This document shows, piece after piece, positions 22,304 through 27,155 of a DNA stretch of 27,155 bases (its first letter is position 1; each line of letters starts with the position of its first letter). The DNA lies in contig CAZLLE010000051.1 in NCBI GenBank assembly GCA_964560425.1, positions 1 to 27,155 on the forward strand. The letters are read 5' to 3'. The notes under the pieces are model-generated. The model was not told the DNA's origin. It worked only from the letters and a program-made list of their open reading frames with translations, and did not search any database. The DNA comes from CAZLLE01 sp964560425. GTDB taxonomy: Bacteria > Campylobacterota > Campylobacteria > Campylobacterales > QNZT01. Made by a program: the position numbers and the translations under genes.

Positions 22304-24022
22304 ATGAAAAATATATTAAAACAACTACTACTATTTATAATAATCACTCATCCTCTAGCATACTCCTCTCAAATAGACAACTGTCTAAACTGCCACAAAA
22401 ATACAACAAACATGAGCAAATCGCACCCAACTGAAAAATTTGGCTGTTTCAAGTGTCATGGTGGTAATAAAGAGGCTACAAACAAAAAAGATGCTCATAG
22501 AGGGATGGTATTAAACCCCTCTAGGCTTGAACATGCTCATAAGTTTTGTGGTAAGTGTCATGAAGATATTATAAAGAGAGTAAGTCGCTCTTTAATGAAT
22601 AGTCAAAAGGGGATTTTTGATGTTTTAAAATTTCAGTGGGATCAAAATCATACTCGTGTATCAGATATCAATTTTTCCAAAATTTCAAAAAGCCACTTTA
22701 GAAAAGCATGTGCAGCTTGTCATATAAACCAACATGAAGAGTTATTTGATGATCCTCAATATGCAAAGGGTGGTGGCTGTGTAGATTGTCATAGGGTTAG
22801 CAAAACTATAAAACATCAAAAAGATTTCAAATTATATATTCAACACTCTCAATTATCAACCAAAATTCCATCCAAAAACTGTCTAAAGTGTCATAATCGT
22901 TCTAATAGAGTTGGATTATCATATTTTGGAAAATTTGAGAGTGAAGGGTATGGAACACCATATAAAAAAGGGGAGTTTTCACACAAATTAGACAATAGTC
23001 GCTACTACTATCAATTACCTCCTGATATACACTATAAAAATGGGCAGATGGATTGTATAGATTGTCATACAGAAAAGGGAGTCATGGGAGATGGTAAATC
23101 ACATGCACACATGGAAGAGGCAGAAGATATAAAATGTATAGATTGTCATAAGCCAAAATTTAAAAAATTCAATAAATTAGCTAAAACATTACAAAAATTA
23201 AATGAAAAAATTCCAAAGGCAACTCTAATTGCATACTCAAACAAAAAAAATTCTCCAATTTATAATTTGGAAAAAAATAGCTCTCATATAAATTTTTATA
23301 GAAAAAAAGATGCAAAACTTCTCAATTTATCAATCATGAGTGATAAAGCTTATCATACATCAGATATACATAAAAGATTAGATTGTAGTGCATGTCATAG
23401 CTTGTGGATGCCAAGCTGTTATGGGTGTCATGAAGTCTATTTTGATAACGGTAAACAGTTTGATTGGTTTGCAAAAAAAGTTACATCAGGAGAGTGGCAG
23501 GAACTTAGAAGTTTTTTGAGATTTGAATCACCATCTTTGGGTATTGGATACAACAAAAAGATCATGCCCTTTGCCCCAGGGTGTCAAGTGATAGGAACAC
23601 TATTTGAGGATAAAAAGATAAAACAATTTCACTCCTTAGCAATGGCAGGTTGGAGTCCACATACTATACAAAAACAATCAAGAGAGTGTATTGATTGCCA
23701 TTTTAATCCAGCCTCTTTAGGATTGGGGCGTGGTAATTTAGATATCAAAGATCAAAATATAACATTTAGACCAATATATAATTCTCAAAATAGCGGTATG
23801 CCTTTTGAGTATCCTATAGATGCCTTTGTCTCTACAGATGGTAAACAGTTTCAATCCACTTCAAGAGAAGAGGCAAGAGGATTCAATAAAGATGAACTTC
23901 ATAAAATCATCAATGCCTACAAATGTATAATTTGCCATCGAGAGTGGAATGATAAGATATATATAGATTTTAATAGATCAAAACAACTCTTTTTAGGTGG
24001 AAAAACACAATGTTCAAAATAG
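22304..24022 (+). CDS. Exported 12-haem cytochrome c
   Basis: 572 residues with a signal peptide (hydrophobic 7-18, LAYSS) and twelve CxxCH motifs, whose first cysteines are residues 27, 48, 82, 136, 159, 193, 251, 278, 361, 372, 462 and 541. A further cysteine, C427, lies in the MPFAPGCQVI segment. The spacing is uneven, with a haem-free stretch of ~95 residues between the tenth and eleventh motifs containing the SPSLGIGY and WSPHTI segments, which may form a substrate or docking domain. I do not recognise a named family; it is not the NrfA or Otr type. No membrane helix other than the signal is seen, so it should be a soluble periplasmic electron carrier or reductase. It overlaps the next, related gene by 13 bases. 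Confidence 0.85.
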   Translation: MKNILKQLLLFIIITHPLAYSSQIDNCLNCHKNTTNMSKSHPTEKFGCFKCHGGNKEATNKKDAHRGMVLNPSRLEHAHKFCGKCHEDIIKRVSRSLMNSQKGIFDVLKFQWDQNHTRVSDINFSKISKSHFRKACAACHINQHEELFDDPQYAKGGGCVDCHRVSKTIKHQKDFKLYIQHSQLSTKIPSKNCLKCHNRSNRVGLSYFGKFESEGYGTPYKKGEFSHKLDNSRYYYQLPPDIHYKNGQMDCIDCHTEKGVMGDGKSHAHMEEAEDIKCIDCHKPKFKKFNKLAKTLQKLNEKIPKATLIAYSNKKNSPIYNLEKNSSHINFYRKKDAKLLNLSIMSDKAYHTSDIHKRLDCSACHSLWMPSCYGCHEVYFDNGKQFDWFAKKVTSGEWQELRSFLRFESPSLGIGYNKKIMPFAPGCQVIGTLFEDKKIKQFHSLAMAGWSPHTIQKQSRECIDCHFNPASLGLGRGNLDIKDQNITFRPIYNSQNSGMPFEYPIDAFVSTDGKQFQSTSREEARGFNKDELHKIINAYKCIICHREWNDKIYIDFNRSKQLFLGGKTQCSK

Positions 24023-25293
24023 TTATTTTACTAATTTTTATAACAACCACTCTATTATCAAATAGTTGTATATCATGCCATAAAGATGATGCTCATAGAT
24101 GTAAAAAAAGTCTACACTACACACTCAAAAAAGCTATCAATATCACAAGAGAAGCTTGGGGAATCAAAGATTCAAATGTAACGATACAAACACTACCTTT
24201 ACCTAAAAAAGAGTTTCATGATGTAAGTGATTTGGTTGATGATTTTTTGAGAAGAAAATGTCTAAAGTGCCATTTGGGAAATAAATCAAGTGGGGAGAGT
24301 GGTATGAAACACAAAAAAGGTTGCCTCTCTTGTCATACACCACACCAGAAAAAGGGAAAATGTCAAAAGAGTAAAATAGATATGGATAGATGTTTGAGTT
24401 GCCATAATAAGGAGTTTGTTGGAGGTGATTATTTAGGGCTTTTTCCAAAAGATTATGAAAAAAGCTATAGAGCCCCACTGACCAAAGATGGTAAATATCC
24501 ACTAGTAAAATATGGTATAGATTTTCACCATCTTAGCCAAGATATTCATTATCAAAAAGGTATGAGCTGTATTGATTGTCATGACAAGAATGATATGCAA
24601 GGGATAAAAAAGAGAAAATGTATAGATTGTCACAAACATTTAAGCTCATCTAATCACACATTTTATCACCAAAATATCTCATGTTCAGCTTGTCACTCTA
24701 TGTGGAATATCAACTCTTATGAACTCTCTGTATTTAGAGATGATACACCAGATTATCAAAAATGGAAAAACTTAACACTTCAAGAAGATGGCTTTTTGAG
24801 TAACTTTCTAAATTATGCCCTAAATAGTAATAAAAATATAGAACCAAAAATGCCAGATTGGATCACACACAAACTAAAAAATGGGATTTGGTACAGCGGA
24901 TATCGCTATAGAAGATGGGAATATTTTAATCTAGCCAACAGCCAAGATGGCAAAATAAAAATCATCAGACCACTATTTCAATACCGAATAAGCTATAAAG
25001 ATAAAAATGGCAAAATGGTATTTGATGATATTCAAACTATCAATAATAGACCAATAGAAGCATGGGTTCCCTACTCTCCCCATACAATAGGTAAAAATAG
25101 TAAATCATGCGAAAGCTGTCATGCAAATCCTCTTATTTTAAATCCCCAAAAAACAGAGTATGAAATATTAAATTTAAAAATACCAAATAGAATATTTGGT
25201 GGTTTTCCACTTACTCAAAAACAGATTAACAAAATGGATTCTAATTTTTATAGAGAAATAAGAGGGAATATGTTAAACAAGTACAAAAAATAG
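24010..25293 (+). CDS. Exported 8-haem cytochrome c, diverged paralogue of its neighbour
   Basis: 427 residues with a signal peptide (hydrophobic 3-16) and eight CxxCH motifs starting at residues 20, 84, 105, 128, 187, 204, 225 and 367. C31 and C118 are extra cysteines. It follows the plan of the preceding 12-haem protein: DIHYQKGMSCIDCH here against DIHYKNGQMDCIDCH, CSACHSMW against CSACHSLW, and YSPHTIGKNSKSCESCH against WSPHTIQKQSRECIDCH. Where the neighbour has a motif eleven residues after CSACH (CYGCH), this one reads SYELS, so that haem is lost, and there is no haem after the PHTI-linked one. The first motif follows the signal almost directly. The two probably form one complex or an electron chain in the periplasm. 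Confidence 0.85.
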   Translation: MFKIVILLIFITTTLLSNSCISCHKDDAHRCKKSLHYTLKKAINITREAWGIKDSNVTIQTLPLPKKEFHDVSDLVDDFLRRKCLKCHLGNKSSGESGMKHKKGCLSCHTPHQKKGKCQKSKIDMDRCLSCHNKEFVGGDYLGLFPKDYEKSYRAPLTKDGKYPLVKYGIDFHHLSQDIHYQKGMSCIDCHDKNDMQGIKKRKCIDCHKHLSSSNHTFYHQNISCSACHSMWNINSYELSVFRDDTPDYQKWKNLTLQEDGFLSNFLNYALNSNKNIEPKMPDWITHKLKNGIWYSGYRYRRWEYFNLANSQDGKIKIIRPLFQYRISYKDKNGKMVFDDIQTINNRPIEAWVPYSPHTIGKNSKSCESCHANPLILNPQKTEYEILNLKIPNRIFGGFPLTQKQINKMDSNFYREIRGNMLNKYKK

Positions 25294-25305
25294 AGAAAGT
25301 ACAAA

Positions 25306-26571
25306 ATGCAATTTACAACACTAGAGTTATCACAAGAGATATTAAATGCCCTAAAAGATAAAGGATACAAAAAAACTACTCCTATACAAAGAGAGTTGAT
25401 CCCTGCAATATTTAGCACTCGTGATATTTTAGCGGGAGCTCAAACAGGCACAGGAAAAACAGCAGGTTTTGCTCTGCCTATACTACAAAATATCATGAAA
25501 GATTTTCAAGAAGACAAACATGATCTAAAAGCAGTAGTTATCGTACCTACTCGTGAATTGGCTAGGCAGGTGCATGAAAGTTTTGAGGCATATAGTAAAT
25601 ATTTGCCACTCAAAAGCGTTGCTCTTTTTGGTGGATCAAATATAAATGCTCAGATTCAAAAATTGAAAAATGGTGCAGATATAGTTATAAGTACATCAGG
25701 AAGATTAATTGAACATATCGAACAAAAAAATATTAGTCTAAAAAGAGTCAAATATCTTGTTCTTGATGAAGCAGATACTATTCTTGATATGGGTTTTGTC
25801 AAAGAGGTATCAAAAATCATCTCATTTTTACCTCATGAAAGACAAAATATTTTGATCTCAGCAACACTTTCAGGCTCCGTAAAAAGATTATCTCAAGAGA
25901 TACTCACTCGCCCAAAACTTATAGAAGTAGACAAGATGGGAACATCCGCTTCATTGGTAAATCAGACTGTTTATCCCGTAGAAAAAGAGAAAAAAACAGA
26001 ACTATTATCATTTTTGATAGGCTCAAGAAACTACAAACATGTATTAGTCTTCGTGCGTAAAAAAGTAGAAGCAGACGAAATTGCAAAAGAGCTAAATTTA
26101 AATGGTCTCAAAACTTCGCTAATCCATGGAGATAAAAGTGTAGGAGCAAGAACTAGAGCATTAAATGATTTTAAAGAGAGAAATATCAGAGTCCTAGTAG
26201 CCACAGATATCGCCGCAAGAGGCTTAGATATACCAAATCTAAATATAGTAATAAACTATGACCTCCCACATGTAACAGGCGACTATATCCATAGAATCGG
26301 AAGAACAGGAAGAGCAGGAGAAGAGGGATTAGCCATCACCCTATTATCCCCAAAAGAGGAGATCGCACTCCAAGATGTAGAGCGACTAATGAGCAAAAAA
26401 ATCAAAAGAGAGATTATAGAAGGCTACGCTCCTAATATCATTGAAGAAAAAAGAAGAGTAAGAAAAGGTAAAAACGAGAAAAAAAGAGTAGATGGTGCAT
26501 TTGGAAATAAAAATAAAAAAACCACTCAAAAAAAGAAGAGAAAAACAACCAAAAGGGATAGATGGGGATAA
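25306..26571 (+). CDS. rhlE: DEAD-box ATP-dependent RNA helicase (RhlE-like)
   Basis: 421 residues. Motifs in order: Q motif TPIQREL at 25-31, Walker A AQTGTGKT at 45-52, PTREL at 81-85, a GRL motif written TSGRL at 130-134 (Pro of the usual TPGRL is Ser), DEAD at 154-157, SAT at 185-187, ATDIAARGLDIP at 299-310 and HRIGRTGR at 329-336. A basic tail (about 390-421, Lys/Arg-rich) would bind RNA. It unwinds RNA in ribosome assembly or decay in the cytoplasm. It starts 12 bases after the cytochrome gene with only a weak GAAAG ribosome site, probably sharing the transcript by position rather than function. Part of the 3' half (from about 26190) is richer in C than its surroundings. Confidence 0.92.
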   Translation: MQFTTLELSQEILNALKDKGYKKTTPIQRELIPAIFSTRDILAGAQTGTGKTAGFALPILQNIMKDFQEDKHDLKAVVIVPTRELARQVHESFEAYSKYLPLKSVALFGGSNINAQIQKLKNGADIVISTSGRLIEHIEQKNISLKRVKYLVLDEADTILDMGFVKEVSKIISFLPHERQNILISATLSGSVKRLSQEILTRPKLIEVDKMGTSASLVNQTVYPVEKEKKTELLSFLIGSRNYKHVLVFVRKKVEADEIAKELNLNGLKTSLIHGDKSVGARTRALNDFKERNIRVLVATDIAARGLDIPNLNIVINYDLPHVTGDYIHRIGRTGRAGEEGLAITLLSPKEEIALQDVERLMSKKIKREIIEGYAPNIIEEKRRVRKGKNEKKRVDGAFGNKNKKTTQKKKRKTTKRDRWG

Positions 26572-26767
26572 TCAAAAAAATTGCACTTTGGAATTAAATT
26601 TGGGATATTTTACAATAAGTTCAGAAGTTATAGATAAAAAAATAGCAGAGATAGATACAAATCTAATTTCTAAATGGAAACTACTATTTTTTAAATAAAT
26701 GATTTTAAAAAACTAAAAGAGAAAGAAAACAGACAGATAAATTTTGTTATTTTATGATTTTTTTGGG

Positions 26768-26793
26768 AACCATGAAATAGCTATTTTATGGTT
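26768..26793 (+). repeat. 26-bp near-perfect palindrome
   Basis: AACCATGAAATAG (26768-26780) and CTATTTTATGGTT (26781-26793) are complements over 13 bp with a single G-T mismatch and no loop. It lies about 200 bases past the helicase stop and just before a short reading frame. A duplex operator is more likely than a terminator because there is no spacer and no T run. Confidence 0.5.
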
Positions 26794-26825
26794 TGAATTT
26801 ATATATATGTTCCATATTAGGAAAT

Positions 26826-26984
26826 ATGAAGCTAGGAAAAAATACCTATATAATTAATTTACTATTTTGTCTTATTAACCATAAAATATATAGTTATCAG
26901 GAAATAATATCAAAATATCTAAAATATAGTGTTGAAACAGACATAATATTTTTTTATACTTATCCGAAATTAAGAAAAAAATAG
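26826..26984 (+). pseudogene. Short frame resembling the start of a WYL-type/DeoR-like regulator
   Basis: 52 codons from an ATG with AGGA six bases upstream. The product has KNTYIINLLFCLINHKIYS, then YQEIISKYLKYSVET, a pattern like the first helix-turn-helix of WYL-domain or DeoR-type regulators, in which a recognition helix and a long effector domain would follow. Here the frame drifts into IIFFYTYPKLRKK and stops. It may be a truncated gene or a small DNA-binding protein. The resemblance rests on about 35 residues and is weak. Confidence 0.3.
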
Positions 26985-27071
26985 TTGTTTTTGATACAAA
27001 AAATTAATTTTAACAAAATATAAAGACATTTTTATTGTCTGATTATTTACATAATTTCCCTTAAAATAGGC

Positions 27072-27077
27072 TATAAT
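27072..27077 (+). promoter_or_regulatory. -10 box before the GC-rich right end
   Basis: A perfect TATAAT in TAGGCTATAATGTC, in the position to start a transcript near 27084-27085 that runs into the GC-rich structured stretch at the window end. Confidence 0.45.
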
Positions 27078-27090
27078 GTCTACCAATAAA

Positions 27091-27155
27091 TAGTCGATCG
27101 CCCCCGCTACGCTGGAGCGATCGACGCCGAGCTGAGGCACTGAACGTGCCACCTG
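27091..27155 (+). other. GC-rich structured element at the window end (partial RNA gene or foreign end sequence)
   Basis: After 500 bases of very AT-rich DNA the composition changes abruptly to mostly G and C. GTCGATCGC (27093-27101) pairs perfectly with GCGATCGAC (27117-27125) around a 15-base loop, and GGCAC (27136-27140) pairs with GTGCC (27146-27150) around TGAAC. High GC plus tandem stems in an AT-rich genome is typical of structural RNA genes, and a TATAAT box lies 15 bases upstream. It does not match the starts of 16S, 23S, tmRNA, SRP or RNase P RNA that I know. Assembly-end, adapter or vector sequence cannot be excluded because it touches the window edge. Confidence 0.4.

Larger units (their letters stand above)
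26572..27071. other. Gene-poor 500-bp stretch
   Basis: No convincing full gene. It holds an open frame of about 40 codons after the helicase stop (to 26698, ending ISKWKLLFFK) without a ribosome site, a near-perfect palindrome at 26768-26793, a short reading frame resembling the front of a helix-turn-helix regulator at 26826-26984, a small stem (AGACA/TGTCT) near 27025-27045, and runs of A/T. The mix looks like decayed genes and a control region for whatever follows the window. Confidence 0.4.

Noticed and set aside
24061..24078. Possible lipobox (LLSNSC) at the start of the 8-haem cytochrome
   Set aside because: The cysteine belongs to the first CxxCH motif and the residues before it do not fit the lipobox pattern.
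26492..26698. 68-codon plus-strand frame at the end of the helicase gene, ending ISKWKLLFFK
   Set aside because: Its first half is an out-of-frame reading of the helicase tail. The second half could be a relic, but there is no start signal.
26970..27152. Minus-strand 60-codon frame entering from the GC-rich right end
   Set aside because: The frame only exists because the GC-rich stretch lacks stops; it then runs through AT-rich noncoding DNA. The start has no ribosome site inside the window.
1..27155. CRISPR arrays, tRNA genes, insertion sequences, prophage genes
   Set aside because: No regularly spaced repeats, cloverleaf sequences, transposase or phage motifs were seen in reading either strand.

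Overview
The window is AT-rich, densely coded DNA that looks like a chromosome of a sulfur-metabolising Campylobacterota (Epsilonproteobacteria; a Sulfurimonas/Sulfurovum-like relative is my inference, not a proven placement). The pointers are a type-E succinate dehydrogenase/fumarate reductase (flavoprotein, Fe-S protein and a CCG-domain subunit), a Psr/Phs-type sulfur reductase operon, large multiheme cytochromes, a DUF3373 porin and a NosL-type protein. No rRNA, tRNA, CRISPR array, insertion sequence or phage gene was found.

Layout. Positions 1-6100 are read on the minus strand: the start of an exported protein cut by the window edge, a leftover C-terminal end of a histidine kinase, a class II superoxide reductase, sdhE-sdhB-sdhA, a strange cysteine-poor protein that matches SdhB and SdhE end to end but has lost the metal ligands, and a DUF309 protein. 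A malic enzyme is read divergently (6205-7464). From there nearly everything is on the plus strand. 7561-12291 is a probable operon of a small exported protein, a DUF3373 outer-membrane barrel, a membrane HD-GYP protein and a two-component pair. 12428-15602 is an overlapping operon of a double-domain NosL protein, a small membrane protein and a MacB/Lol-type ABC transporter, followed by an eight-helix membrane protein whose five cysteines are all predicted on the periplasmic side. 16834-22240 is a sulfur operon: exported tandem rhodanese, NrfD/PsrC, PsrA, PsrB, and a small exported protein ending in a Gly-rich tail with its only cysteine as the last residue; a terminator follows. 22304-25293 encodes two related exported cytochromes with 12 and 8 CxxCH motifs. 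A DEAD-box helicase closes the coded part, and 26572-27155 is gene-poor and ends in an abrupt GC-rich structured stretch.

How the parts may work together. SdhABE and malic enzyme handle C4 acids. The sulfur operon would take electrons from menaquinol through PsrC and PsrB to the Mo site of PsrA in the periplasm, with rhodanese and possibly the C-terminal-Cys protein shuttling sulfane sulfur. The cytochromes suggest another periplasmic electron route. The NosL/ABC/five-Cys set looks like periplasmic copper or thiol handling.

The best candidates for undescribed biology are (i) the metal-free SdhB-SdhE fusion next to the active enzyme, (ii) the C-terminal-Cys carrier candidate in the psr operon, (iii) the double-NosL/five-Cys module and (iv) the GC-rich element at the right end. 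All calls rest on reading motifs by eye; no database search was run.
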